Shown: positions 27,898-36,765 of the stretch, one piece after another
Layout of the letters: each line of letters opens with the position of its first letter
Position numbering within the stretch: position 1 is the first letter of the stretch
Assembly: GCF_017161565.1 (NCBI RefSeq)
Contig: NZ_CP066796.1
Coordinates: forward strand, 62,001 to 126,000
Source: Erwinia amylovora
GTDB lineage: Bacteria > Pseudomonadota > Gammaproteobacteria > Enterobacterales > Enterobacteriaceae
DNA length: 64,000 nt
Reading direction: 5' to 3'
Translations under genes and position numbers: made by a program
The notes under the pieces: model-generated
The model's database searches: none
Told to the model about the DNA's origin: nothing
The model's input: the letters and a program-made list of their open reading frames with translations, nothing else

Positions 27898-29208
27898 TCA
27901 ATCAAACAGCGATTGATGGCGCGTCTCTTTACACAAAATCAGCGCCATCAGCGTCAGGCAGGCCATCGCCGCCAGATATATACCGACGTAGAACAGCCCG
28001 TAAGTGTGTGCTAACCAGGTGGCAATATAGGGGGCGACGGAAGCACCCAGAATCGACGACAGATTATACGAGAACGATGCCCCGGTATAACGCACCTCGG
28101 TAGGAAACAGCTCCGGCAGCAGCGCACCCATTGGGCCAAAGGTCAGCCCCATCATGCTCAGGCCACACAGCAAAAAAGCCATAATCAGCGCCTGATTGCC
28201 GGAACCCAGCATTGACGGGAAAATCAACGCGAAAGCGATAATCAATAGCGTAATCACTATCATCGTCTTGCGACGACCAAAACGGTCCGCCAGCAGCCCG
28301 GCAACCGGCACCATCACGCCAAAACCGATCACCGCTAACATTAGCATCCACAGGAAGGTATTGCGTGCGATGCCTAAGCCATCAGGCGCGGGCGTGGTGC
28401 CATAAGTCATCGAATAGACGGTCATGATATAGAACAGCGTATAGGTCGCCAGCATGATAAAGGTACCGATAATGGTGGTCCCCAAATGCTTGCTTAGCAG
28501 GGTGCCAATCGGCACTTTGACCTGTTTTTTCTCTTTTTGTACTTTGGCGAAGACCGGCGACTCATGCAGCGACACGCGCACGTACAGACCCACCAGCACC
28601 AGCACTGCTGAAAGGATAAACGGTACGCGCCATCCCCAGTTCATAAACTGCTCGTCGCTCAGTAACCAGGAAAGCAGCAGAAAGGTGCCGTTGGCAAAGA
28701 AAAAGCCGATCGGTGCGCCGAGCTGCGGGAATGACCCGTACAGCGCGCGCTTTTTCGCCGGGGCATTTTCGGTCGCCAGCAGGGCAGCGCCTCCCCATTC
28801 ACCACCGAGGCCAAGCCCCTGACCAAAACGCGCCAGCGCCAGCAGCAGCGGGGCAAATACGCCAATACTGTCGTAACCCGGCAGCAGGCCGATGGCAACG
28901 GTTGAAATACCCATTGTTAACAGTGAAGCCACCAGCGTCACTTTGCGTCCTGCACGATCGCCGAAGTGGCCAAATAAGGCGGAGCCAATCGGACGCGCCA
29001 CAAAGGCAATGGCGAACGTTGCCAGCGACTGTAGCGTGGCGACGGTGGTATCACCCTGTGGGAAGAAGATGTGCGGAAAAACGATCACGGCTGCTGTGGC
29101 ATAAATATAGAAGTCGAAAAATTCAATAGCCGTTCCGACCAGTGAAGCGACCATCACTTTACCGCGTGAGTTGACGGGAGTGGCGTCGGTGTCGATAGAG
29201 GCGTGCAT
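27898..29208 (-). CDS. yhjE: YhjE, MFS metabolite:H+ symporter
   Basis: Twelve-helix major facilitator of the MHS subfamily (relatives carry proline/betaine, alpha-ketoglutarate or shikimate); the substrate is unknown. It has 436 residues from the ATG at 29208, the start that aligns with E. coli YhjE; the frame is open 21 codons further upstream. TAIEFFDFYIYATAAVIVFPHIFF, the loop GHFGDRAGRK and ARFGQGLGLGGEWGGAALL are almost identical to E. coli. It is the last gene of the E. coli-like backbone before the accessory region. Confidence 0.93.
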   Translation of the reverse strand: MHASIDTDATPVNSRGKVMVASLVGTAIEFFDFYIYATAAVIVFPHIFFPQGDTTVATLQSLATFAIAFVARPIGSALFGHFGDRAGRKVTLVASLLTMGISTVAIGLLPGYDSIGVFAPLLLALARFGQGLGLGGEWGGAALLATENAPAKKRALYGSFPQLGAPIGFFFANGTFLLLSWLLSDEQFMNWGWRVPFILSAVLVLVGLYVRVSLHESPVFAKVQKEKKQVKVPIGTLLSKHLGTTIIGTFIMLATYTLFYIMTVYSMTYGTTPAPDGLGIARNTFLWMLMLAVIGFGVMVPVAGLLADRFGRRKTMIVITLLIIAFALIFPSMLGSGNQALIMAFLLCGLSMMGLTFGPMGALLPELFPTEVRYTGASFSYNLSSILGASVAPYIATWLAHTYGLFYVGIYLAAMACLTLMALILCKETRHQSLFD

Positions 29209-29907
29209 AGATTTGTTCTTATTTGTGAGTAAACGATGAACAGAGGATCTTACGCACAGGCCAGGCCGCATTCAATGGTGTAAACGTCAGGTGCTGCCGC
29301 TCCTGAGGTGGAAAAGAGGATAATGTTCAATACGGCATATTTGCGCCTATAAGGCAGCGGCAAAAGGGTATTTTATGGCGTTAATCACTGAAAAATGGCT
29401 CAATAAAAGTGAGAAGTCAGCGATAAATGCTGTCTGGTGGTGAATAATCAGTCATGCTGCGCGATTTTACCAGCTTGAGCGCATTGATTACCCGGTCGGC
29501 ATAAATGAGAATATTCTTCCTGTATTGATAAACGGTTAAGAAAGTGCCTATTATAAATATTTACAACCCTGACCGACAGGGCTAGAATTCCGCCACTTTC
29601 TCTCATGGAGCCCACAATTGGACAGTCATCCTGTAATTCAAGCGTTATAACAGGCAGGCGCACGCCATTTGTGAGTCTGCCGTAAACCGGCGGGCTATGT
29701 TTCATCTCTTCTGAGCTGTCGCATCCCGAAATTTGACATCTGCAGGTCCTGGCCCCCGGCCAGAATGGGATTGCTTATGCGTCATGTACTTGTCGTGCCA
29801 CAACGTCATCACCTTTTTCCTCCACGCTGCCAGCGCGAATTTTAATCTGGCGGTGCGCTGCTGCGCGTCTGCATTCCCGTCGAGAAACGACAGTGAGGAC
29901 AACGAAA
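29209..29907. other. Divergent region and long leader upstream of the mgtC remnant
   Basis: About 700 bases between yhjE and mgtC. The first half is AT-rich and promoter-like, with a TATAAA at 29552-29557; I could not find a convincing PhoP box. The rest would be a leader of about 340 bases, comparable to the long regulated mgtC leader in Salmonella. A 26-codon ORF at 29766-29846 (MGLLMRHVLVVPQRHHLFPPR...) has no good ribosome site and could be a leader peptide or chance. Confidence 0.4.
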
Positions 29908-30355
29908 ATGGCATATACCCCTTATACCCTGCATCAGGCCCTGGCGGTGACGCCGGGGGCGATGATCGGTGCTGAACGCCAGTGGCGTCAGCGTATGGCC
30001 GGACTGCGCACCGGTGCGCTGGTCGCCACCGGTGCGGCCATTTTCATTCTCAGTTCCATGGGCACATCATCAGACAGTTCTGGCCGTAATGTGGCGCAGA
30101 TTGTCTGCGGCATCGGTTTTCTCGGGGCCGGGGTGATTGTACGTCACGGGCTGAATACCGCCGCCGCGCTGTGGTGCTGCGCCTGCGGTCGCTTTACGGT
30201 GCCGATATCGCCCGGCCCGGGCATGCTGGCATGAGCACTGAAGTGATGGCTTTAACCGCCGCGCAGCGGGGGATCGAAAATAGAGTCTGCCGTATCAGTC
30301 TGGAAAAAGCGTCAGTGCGGTGTACTGGCAGATCGCACCAGCGGTAACGGTTTAA
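29908..30355 (+). pseudogene. mgtC: mgtC remnant
   Basis: MgtC is a small inner-membrane protein needed for growth at low Mg2+ and in macrophages in Salmonella. The first 90 codons are clear: GAERQWRQRMAGLRTGALVATGAA and IVCGIGFLGAGVI match MgtC, and the ATG has a GAGGA site. The EGMNVR stretch expected after GVIVR is missing, so the frame reads VIVRHGLNTAAALWC. It then runs out of register and stops at 30234. The C-terminal MgtC part follows (EVMALTAAQRGIENRVCRISLEKA), with a further frameshift into VYWQI, ending at 30353-30355. Some 80 or more central codons are lost. Position before an MgtB-type ATPase matches the Salmonella mgtCB operon. Confidence 0.88.
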
Positions 30356-30376
30356 CCACGTGATAAGGAGCTCCTG

Positions 30377-30532
30377 ATGAAAGAACCTCCGTCCGGAGAG
30401 AGGCGGCGCTCTATCCTCGAGACTGCAAGCCGCAGCGATCAATGGCCGTGTACTCATCCCCAGTTACTGACACTCAGCGCCGGGGGATGCGCACACTCAC
30501 CGCTTTGCTGCCGCCACGGTTATTTTGGATAG
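30377..30532 (+). CDS. Short ORF with strong RBS between mgtC remnant and mgtB
   Basis: 51 codons starting with ATG 6 bases after a perfect AAGGAG. The peptide begins MKEPPSGERRRSILE and is Pro/Arg/Cys-rich with no membrane helix. I recognise no family. The Pro/Arg-rich opening recalls the MgtL leader peptide of enterobacterial mgtA, but that is only a loose resemblance. It may be a leader peptide for mgtB or an artefact of the decaying mgtC 3' region. Confidence 0.25.
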   Translation: MKEPPSGERRRSILETASRSDQWPCTHPQLLTLSAGGCAHSPLCCRHGYFG

Positions 30533-30649
30533 CCCTCCAGGTTTAATCCTGTCAGCTCCGCCTTTCTTCTGCATAGTTTTGAAAAATCCTCTTTGGCAGG
30601 CGTGCTATGCCTGCATATAAAACACACAATTAATTCAAGGAACTGGCAA

Positions 30650-33331
30650 ATGAAAATGCATAAAGCCAACCTGAAAATGGCACGCGATCTGGCCATCGCC
30701 AGCGCGGCGACACAGAGCCTGGACAATACCCTCGCTCGCCTTAACGCCCAATACCAGGGGCTGACTTATGAAGATGCCGCCGCGCGGCTGCAACAGCACG
30801 GGCCTAACCAGGTGGCCAGCGAGCGGGCGCCTGCTGCATGGCTGCAACTGCTACAGGCTTTCAACAACCCGTTTATCTGGATACTGATGGCGCTGGCGGC
30901 GATCAGCTTCTTCACCGACTATCTGCTGCCAATGCGTCAAGGCGAGGAGACTGACCTGACCGGCATGACTATTATGCTGGTGATGATTGGCCTGAGCGGA
31001 CTGCTGCGCTTCTGGCAGGAATACCGTACCAATAAAGCGGCAGAGGCACTGAAAACGCTGGTGCGCACCACGGCTACGGTGGTGCGCCGTAGCCATGCCG
31101 ACCGTGAGGCGGTAAAAATCGAGGTGCCGCTTGCCGAAGTGGTGCCGGGGGATATCGTCACGCTGTCGGCCGGGGATATGATCCCGGCTGACGTGCAGTT
31201 GCTCAATTCCCGCGATCTGTTTGTCAGCCAGGCGGCATTGAGCGGCGAAGCATTGCCGGTGGAAAAATATGATACCAACAGCCGCCCGCACGTCGCCAGG
31301 CCGGCAACGCCGCTTGATGAGCAGGAATTGCTGTGCCAGCCAGGCATCTGCCTGATGGGAACCAATGTTGCCAGCGGGACTGCCACGGCGGTGGTGGTGG
31401 CTACCGGAAACGGCACCTGGTTTGGGTCGCTGGCTCGCTCACTGGTAGGTGAGCGCCCACAAACTTCTTTCGACCGGGGCGTTAACAGCGTGAGCTGGCT
31501 GCTGATCCGTTTTATGCTGGTGATGGTGCCGGTGGTGGTGCTGATAAACGGCTACACCAAAGGTGACTGGAGCGACGCGTTGCTGTTTGCCCTGGCGGTA
31601 GCCGTTGGACTGACGCCAGAAATGTTGCCGATGCTAGTCAGTTCAAACCTGGCGAAGGGTGCCATTGCCCTGTCGAAACGCCAAGTGGTGGTCAAACGGC
31701 TGAACGCCATCCAGAACTTTGGCGCGATGGACGTGCTGTGCAGCGATAAAACCGGCACCCTGACTCACGATCGCATCATCCTTGCGCAGCATCTCAACCT
31801 GCACGGTTGCAGTGATGAACGCGTATTGCAACAGGCCTGGTTGAACAGCCGCCATCAGACCGGGGTGAAAAACCTGATGGACAAGGCCATCCTCGCTTTC
31901 AGTCAGGGCAATCTGGCGACCGGCGGGCTGTGGCGTTTTCGTAAAGTGGATGAACTGCCGTTTGATTTCGAACGCCGCCGCCTGTCAGTCCTGGTTGCTG
32001 ACGAAAACCAGCAAACCCTGATCTGCAAAGGGGCGGTGGATGAAATGCTGACGGTGTCAGCATACTGGATGGATAACGGAGAAGTGCGCCCGCTGGATGA
32101 CGCGGTACGCCAGCAGGTGAAGCAGCAGGCGGAAAGCTACAACCGTCAGGGATTCCGCGTGTTGTTAATTGCGGCTCGTCAGGTAAGTGAGCACACGCTT
32201 ACAAAACAGCTCAGTGCTGACGACGAACGTGAACTGGTTATCAGCGGGCTGTTAACCTTCCTCGATCCGCCGAAGGAGAGCGCGGCAGAAGCGGTCGCCG
32301 CCCTGCATGAAAATGGCGTCCAGGTCAAAGTGCTGACCGGGGATAACGCGATGATTACGGCAAAAATCTGTCGCGATATCGGGCTGGATCCGGGTGAAGC
32401 GCTGTGCGGCAGCGAGATTTCGCGCCTCGGCGACGCGGAGCTGGCACGGCTGGTGGAACAGAGAACGCTGTTTTGTCGTCTCAGCCCGCAGCAGAAAGCC
32501 CGCGTGCTAAAGATGCTGCAAAGCAACGGCCACACGGTAGGTTTCCTCGGCGACGGCATTAACGATGCTCCGGCGCTGCGTGCGGCGGATATCGGTATCT
32601 CTGTCGACAGTGCGACCGATATCGCCAAAGAATCGGCAGATATTATTTTGCTGGAGAAAAACTTGCTGGTACTGGAACAGGGGGTGATTAAAGGCCGTGA
32701 AACCTTCGGCAACATCATCAAGTACCTGAACATGACCGCCAGCGCCAATTTCGGCAACGTCTTTTCGGTGCTGGTCGCCAGTGCGTTTATCCCGTTCCTG
32801 CCAATGATGGCGATTCATCTGCTGTTGCAGAATCTGATGTACGATCTGTCCCAGCTGGCGCTGCCGTGGGACAAAATGGACAAAGAGTTTCTGCGCAAGC
32901 CACGGAAGTGGGATGCGAAAAATATTGGCCGTTTTATGCTGTGCTTAGGCCCGACATCATCAATTTTCGACATCACCACATTCTGGCTGATGTGGCACGT
33001 TTTTGCCGCCAACAGCGTGGGATCGCAGGCGCTGTTTCAGTCCGGCTGGTTTGTCGAAGGGCTACTGTCGCAAACCCTGGTGGTGCATATGCTGCGTACC
33101 CAGAAGATCCCGTTTATCCAGAGCCGTGCCGCCTTACCGGTGATGCTGATGACCGGACTGGTGATGGCGTTGGGCATTCTTATCCCGTTCTCGCCGCTCG
33201 GTCACGCCGTTGGGCTGGAGCCGCTGCCGTGGAGTTACTTCCCGTGGCTGCTGGCAACGCTGCTCGGTTACTGCCTGGTGACTCAGGGCGTAAAACGTCT
33301 GTATGTGCGCCGTTTCGGCCAGTGGTTCTGA
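30650..33331 (+). CDS. mgtB: MgtB-type Mg2+-importing P-type ATPase
   Basis: P-type (P3B) ATPase for Mg2+ uptake across the inner membrane, 893 residues. The chosen ATG follows AAGGA and gives an N-terminus like MgtB; an upstream in-frame start has no support. SGEALPVEKYD is the actuator loop, SDKTGTLT contains phosphorylated Asp366, and CKGAVDEM and GDGINDAPALRAADIG form the nucleotide and hinge parts. The C-terminal half (WDKMDKEFLRKPRKWDAKNIGRFML) is almost identical to Salmonella MgtB, as is the terminal FGQWF. It sits between an mgtC remnant and an MgtR-like micropeptide, so the locus is a decayed mgtCBR unit. PhoP/Mg2+ control is likely but no site was identified. Confidence 0.93.
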   Translation: MKMHKANLKMARDLAIASAATQSLDNTLARLNAQYQGLTYEDAAARLQQHGPNQVASERAPAAWLQLLQAFNNPFIWILMALAAISFFTDYLLPMRQGEETDLTGMTIMLVMIGLSGLLRFWQEYRTNKAAEALKTLVRTTATVVRRSHADREAVKIEVPLAEVVPGDIVTLSAGDMIPADVQLLNSRDLFVSQAALSGEALPVEKYDTNSRPHVARPATPLDEQELLCQPGICLMGTNVASGTATAVVVATGNGTWFGSLARSLVGERPQTSFDRGVNSVSWLLIRFMLVMVPVVVLINGYTKGDWSDALLFALAVAVGLTPEMLPMLVSSNLAKGAIALSKRQVVVKRLNAIQNFGAMDVLCSDKTGTLTHDRIILAQHLNLHGCSDERVLQQAWLNSRHQTGVKNLMDKAILAFSQGNLATGGLWRFRKVDELPFDFERRRLSVLVADENQQTLICKGAVDEMLTVSAYWMDNGEVRPLDDAVRQQVKQQAESYNRQGFRVLLIAARQVSEHTLTKQLSADDERELVISGLLTFLDPPKESAAEAVAALHENGVQVKVLTGDNAMITAKICRDIGLDPGEALCGSEISRLGDAELARLVEQRTLFCRLSPQQKARVLKMLQSNGHTVGFLGDGINDAPALRAADIGISVDSATDIAKESADIILLEKNLLVLEQGVIKGRETFGNIIKYLNMTASANFGNVFSVLVASAFIPFLPMMAIHLLLQNLMYDLSQLALPWDKMDKEFLRKPRKWDAKNIGRFMLCLGPTSSIFDITTFWLMWHVFAANSVGSQALFQSGWFVEGLLSQTLVVHMLRTQKIPFIQSRAALPVMLMTGLVMALGILIPFSPLGHAVGLEPLPWSYFPWLLATLLGYCLVTQGVKRLYVRRFGQWF

Positions 33332-33344
33332 GGAGGGTTGATTG

Positions 33345-33437
33345 ATGAAGCATGAGAATACGGTTAGCGCCATCGTACTGTTTATCGCCGGCTTGCTTAT
33401 CTTCGCCAGCGGCGTGGCAATGGTTTTTAGCGGCTGA
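33345..33437 (+). CDS. mgtR: MgtR-like single-helix micropeptide
   Basis: 30 residues, too short for most gene callers: MKHENTV, then a hydrophobic helix (SAIVLFIAGLLIFASGVAMV), then FSG. The ATG follows GAGGAGG and lies 13 bases after the mgtB stop. Salmonella mgtR is also a 30-residue one-helix peptide directly behind mgtB and promotes MgtC (and MgtA) degradation by FtsH. Sequence identity is low, so the call rests on length, topology and position. With mgtC broken, its target here would be MgtB or another protein. Confidence 0.6.
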   Translation: MKHENTVSAIVLFIAGLLIFASGVAMVFSG

Positions 33438-33518
33438 ATGTCTGGCAGGGGGCGAACTGGCGCAGAAACGCAGTCAGTTCGCCTCATCGTGCCCTCTCTG
33501 TGGGCGCTGGCCGTCTTT

Positions 33519-33767
33519 CTATGCTGCTGGATGGATAAACCGCAGCCAGATAAAGCGGATCACGTAATATTCCAGCGCGCCAAGTAGCAAAAACCACAGG
33601 CAAAATACCAGCGTATACAGCTGGCCGATATCCTCCAGATGGAAAACCGCCACCAGCTTACGCGTTAACGCCACACCAAACCACGGCGCGGGCAGCAGCA
33701 GCGCGGAGAGAAAGCCAAGCAGCAGAGTGCTCATTGGCATCAGGAAAGTTTCAAACGGGTTTTTCAT
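33519..33767 (-). CDS. Small inner-membrane protein, unknown function
   Basis: 82 residues with two or three hydrophobic segments (MSTLLLGFLSALLLPAP; LYTLVFCLWFLLLGALEYYVI) and a basic C-terminal tail. I do not recognise the family. The composition is that of a genuine membrane protein and the frame is the longest in this gap, so I consider it real. It is convergent to the mgtB-mgtR unit and divergent from the M20 peptidase, with about 230 bases of AT-rich intergenic DNA upstream. Confidence 0.6.
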   Translation of the reverse strand: MKNPFETFLMPMSTLLLGFLSALLLPAPWFGVALTRKLVAVFHLEDIGQLYTLVFCLWFLLLGALEYYVIRFIWLRFIHPAA

Positions 33768-33997
33768 CGCAATTCCCTATTTATCAAGTGCCGGCTGATT
33801 AACCGACTACTCCGATTGCCGATCTTAATTTCAATGTTTAAAGTGTCAACTGTTGTAAAGACCCGGAGCGATAACGGATATGCTCCTGGCCAAAATTAAC
33901 TCAATTCGCAGCCATCCCGGCAGACGGAGGGCCTGTCAACGCGTGCAGGCTTGATACGTGCCGGTAAGGTGCAGGGTAATTGAAACTGTGAGGAAAC

Positions 33998-35311
33998 ATG
34001 AAAGCTAAATTATTTTTTTTGTTATTAACGCTGTCCGGCGTCAACTACATACCGGCAGCCAGTGCAATGCTAAGTACCAATGAAGAGGTGTTAGTCAATT
34101 ACATCGATCAGCATAAAACAGACCAGCTCAAATTATTAGAGAACATGGTTAATATCAACAGCGGCACGGAAAACAGCCAGGGAGTAAAAAAAATTGGCGA
34201 AATGGTGCGGCCTGAGTTCGAAAGCATGGGCTTTAAAACAAAATGGGTCGAGCTGCCGGCAACCCTGAAACACGCTGGCAGTTTAGTGGCCACCCATAGC
34301 GGGTCCGGGAAGCAGATCTTGCTGATCGGCCACCTGGATACGGTTTTCCCCGACAACAGTCCTTTTCAGTCCTTTACGCTTTCTGCCGATCAAAAATTCG
34401 CCACCGGGCCTGGCGTTATCGATGATAAAGGTGGCGTAGTCACTATCTTATATTCGCTCAAGGCGCTACAGCACGCCGGCAAATTAAAAAATGCCAATAT
34501 TACCGTGGTGCTAATCGGTGATGAGGAGCAGGCGGCGAAACCCACAGAAATCTCACGTAAGGCACTGCGTGCAGCCGCTCAGGGTAGCGATATTGCATTA
34601 GGTTTCGAGTTTTCTCTGGCTGAAGACCAGCTGGTGACAAACCGAAGAGGATTGAGCGAATGGTACCTTGCCAGCACGGGTAAATCGCGCCATTCATCCA
34701 CCGTATTTGGGCCAGAATCTGGCGATGGTGCCATTTATGAAACTGCGCGGGTATTGAACGCGTTTCGGACGGCCTTTGCAGAGACGTCCGTGGCGTCCGG
34801 GTTAACGCTCAATCCGGGTCTTATTGTTGGCGGGCAGACCGCCAGCGAAGATGTACAGCAAAATACCGGTAGCGCCAGCGGCAAGAAAACCGTTATTGCT
34901 GCACAAACTCTGGTGCATGGCGACTTGCGTTTTTACTCCGAGGACCAGAAAAACAAGGCAGAGCAGAAAATGCGTGATATTGCCGGCACCTCGTTACCGC
35001 TTACCTCCAGTCAGTTGACATTCAAAGACATCATGCCGGCCATGACGGAAACCGACGGCAACAGGCAGCTTTTAGCTCAGTTCAGCGCCATCAATACCGC
35101 GCTGGGTGGGCCGCAGCTGAAGTCTGTGCCGGCGGCTGAACGTGGTGGTTCAGATGTTTCGTACATTGCGCAAACTGTTTCAGCCAGTATCGACGGTCTT
35201 GGCCCCTGGGGCAAAGGCGCGCACGGGCAAAATGAGACGCTGGAAATCGCTTCCCTCCCTGTCGTGACCAAAAGAGCAGCTATCTTTATCAGCCGTTATC
35301 TGGCTCAGTAA
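33998..35311 (+). CDS. Periplasmic M20 peptidase (carboxypeptidase G2-like)
   Basis: Exported zinc aminoacylase/carboxypeptidase, 437 residues, with a signal peptide (MKAKLFFLLLTLSGVNYIPAASA). The two-metal site is intact: His112 and Asp114 in GHLDTV, Asp142 in DDKGG, Glu176/Glu177 in GDEEQ, Glu in GFEFS, and the late His in GKGAHGQNE. The dimerisation domain inserts after RRGLSEWYL. The layout is that of glutamate carboxypeptidase (CPG2), which removes C-terminal glutamate from folates or peptides; the substrate here is unknown. It appears to be a single-gene unit. Confidence 0.85.
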   Translation: MKAKLFFLLLTLSGVNYIPAASAMLSTNEEVLVNYIDQHKTDQLKLLENMVNINSGTENSQGVKKIGEMVRPEFESMGFKTKWVELPATLKHAGSLVATHSGSGKQILLIGHLDTVFPDNSPFQSFTLSADQKFATGPGVIDDKGGVVTILYSLKALQHAGKLKNANITVVLIGDEEQAAKPTEISRKALRAAAQGSDIALGFEFSLAEDQLVTNRRGLSEWYLASTGKSRHSSTVFGPESGDGAIYETARVLNAFRTAFAETSVASGLTLNPGLIVGGQTASEDVQQNTGSASGKKTVIAAQTLVHGDLRFYSEDQKNKAEQKMRDIAGTSLPLTSSQLTFKDIMPAMTETDGNRQLLAQFSAINTALGGPQLKSVPAAERGGSDVSYIAQTVSASIDGLGPWGKGAHGQNETLEIASLPVVTKRAAIFISRYLAQ

Positions 35312-35827
35312 ACAGCGGTAGCAATGGGGGGCAACAATTGATACCGGTGGCGAACTTTCCACCGATACCGGCCGACAGCCCGGGGTTCGGGGTCAGTGAT
35401 TAAACAGCCGTTGCCTGGGGCATGCACCCGGCGAAAGCTTCTGGCTGAATGGGGGCGGGCAAATCGCCTGCTCCTGCTGTCACTCTGGCTGCATGAAGGG
35501 AAGACGCGCCGGTTAAAAATAAGCAGAAAGCCATTCAGGCTGACTCAGCGAATTATCCCTCAATCTCGTCAGGGGTGTTTAACCCTGGTCTTTGTGTAAC
35601 ACGGTCATTCTTTTAGAGTTTCCGCTTCATCATTGATTTATGAAATAGCATTCGTTAAAAAGTATAGCCGATGCTATAATCAAATGTATGATTTTACAGT
35701 CTTTTTTTATTTCCCGCACCGTGATAGGATGCCGTTCACCTGAGCTGGCTTAGGGTTATTTCTCTGACTTAAGCCATTATTTTAACGATTTGGAACGCAC
35801 CCGCCGCTTCAGACCGGGATAAATACA
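35312..35827. other. Intergenic region upstream of mntP
   Basis: 516 bases with no supported gene. A short 67-codon frame at 35396-35599 has no recognisable features. A small CAGGG / CCCTG hairpin lies at about 35572-35589. The promoter and MntR-type operator of mntP are at 35651-35680, leaving a transcribed leader of about 140 bases. I looked for a yybP-ykoY manganese riboswitch there and did not find its conserved core. Confidence 0.5.
35663..35680 (+). promoter_or_regulatory. MntR-type operator overlapping the mntP -10 box
   Basis: Inverted repeat TATAGC-CGAT-GCTATA at 35663-35678. The enterobacterial MntR site has the same ATAGC-N4-GCTAT core. A perfect TATAAT (-10) occupies 35675-35680, so the operator overlaps the promoter. 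A weak TTCGTT -35 lies at 35651-35656 with an 18-base spacer. In E. coli MntR raises mntP expression when Mn2+ is high. Confidence 0.6.
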
Positions 35828-36400
35828 ATGAACCTATATGCAACCCTGATTCTGGCTTTTGGTATGTCGATGGACGCTTTCGCCGCCGCTATCGGAAAAG
35901 GGGCCAGCCTGCATCGTCCGACCTTGAAAGAAGCTCTGCGCACCGGCCTGATTTTCGGCGTGATCGAAGCACTGACCCCGTTAGTGGGCTGGGCGATCGG
36001 CATTGCCGCCAGCCAGTATGTGATGGCGTGGGATCACTGGGTAGCGTTTGGACTGCTGTTTATTCTCGGCGCGCGTATGATCGCTGAAGGAATACGTAAG
36101 AAAGAGTGCAAAGCAGAAAAAGCGCCTGACAGCCACGGTTTTTGGCTGCTGGCCTGTACTGCGGTAGCAACCAGCCTTGATGCGATGGCGGTTGGCGTTG
36201 GCCTGGCGTTCTTGCAGGTCAATATCGTTACTACCGCGCTGGCCATCGGCGCATCGACCATGATTATGGCCGCTACAGGTATTCTGCTTGGCCGCTTCCT
36301 CGGCCCGGTTATGGGCAAATGGGCCGAGATTTTTGGCGGCGTGGTGCTGATTGGTATTGGCAGCAGCATTCTGGTAGAGCACCTTGCGCTAATGGGTTAA
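35828..36400 (+). CDS. mntP: MntP, manganese efflux pump
   Basis: Inner-membrane Mn2+ exporter (formerly YebN), 190 residues, about the E. coli length. It has six helices in two inverted halves: [13 protein letters not shown] and [14 protein letters not shown] are the paired motifs whose Asp residues bind Mn2+. [12 protein letters not shown] is also typical of MntP. It is a single-gene unit with a long leader and an MntR-type operator, so manganese-responsive control is expected. The gene is not at this chromosomal place in E. coli, which suggests local rearrangement or insertion. Confidence 0.95.
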   Translation: MNLYATLILAFGMSMDAFAAAIGKGASLHRPTLKEALRTGLIFGVIEALTPLVGWAIGIAASQYVMAWDHWVAFGLLFILGARMIAEGIRKKECKAEKAPDSHGFWLLACTAVATSLDAMAVGVGLAFLQVNIVTTALAIGASTMIMAATGILLGRFLGPVMGKWAEIFGGVVLIGIGSSILVEHLALMG

Positions 36401-36765
36401 GACTTCCGCCAGCAATGGCTGATTGCTCAGATGATAAGCGCTGTCAATTCTTCAGTGTGCCGATCTTCAGCCATAAACCATGCAAATGAGCCACGCTGTA
36501 TCGCCACAGCGATCGGTGCAATGTTGGTAACACCAATATCAAGATCAAGGTTCCGGGACGGGCTAAGTAAAAAACCGTTACAGTAAGGCATTCGCGTCCG
36601 GCGGAGACAAAGTGATGCGTTATGCTGCCGCGGGCTAAGCGCCAAAAAAGTAGGGCGCAGCTGCTGGCAAACAGGACATTAGCGTGCAGGCTGTGGATGA
36701 AAGCCCGCTGCCGATGGCTAAATCCGGGGCGATCGCCGCAGACAGCCCCGTGCGTTTCACCTTAA
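36401..36765. other. Non-coding or decayed stretch after mntP
   Basis: 365 bases without a supportable gene. Reverse-strand fragments of about 70 codons read poorly. It lies downstream of the oxidoreductase pseudogene and may be part of the same decayed block. Confidence 0.4.

Noticed and set aside
29521..29560. PhoP box upstream of mgtC
   Set aside because: GGTTAA occurs at 29534-29539, but the second half-site (TGCCTA) and its spacing to a -10 box do not fit (T/G)GTTTA-N5-(T/G)GTTTA well enough.
35680..35827. yybP-ykoY manganese riboswitch in the mntP leader
   Set aside because: Expected from E. coli, but I could not find the conserved GGGGAGUAG-type core; a covariance-model search would decide.
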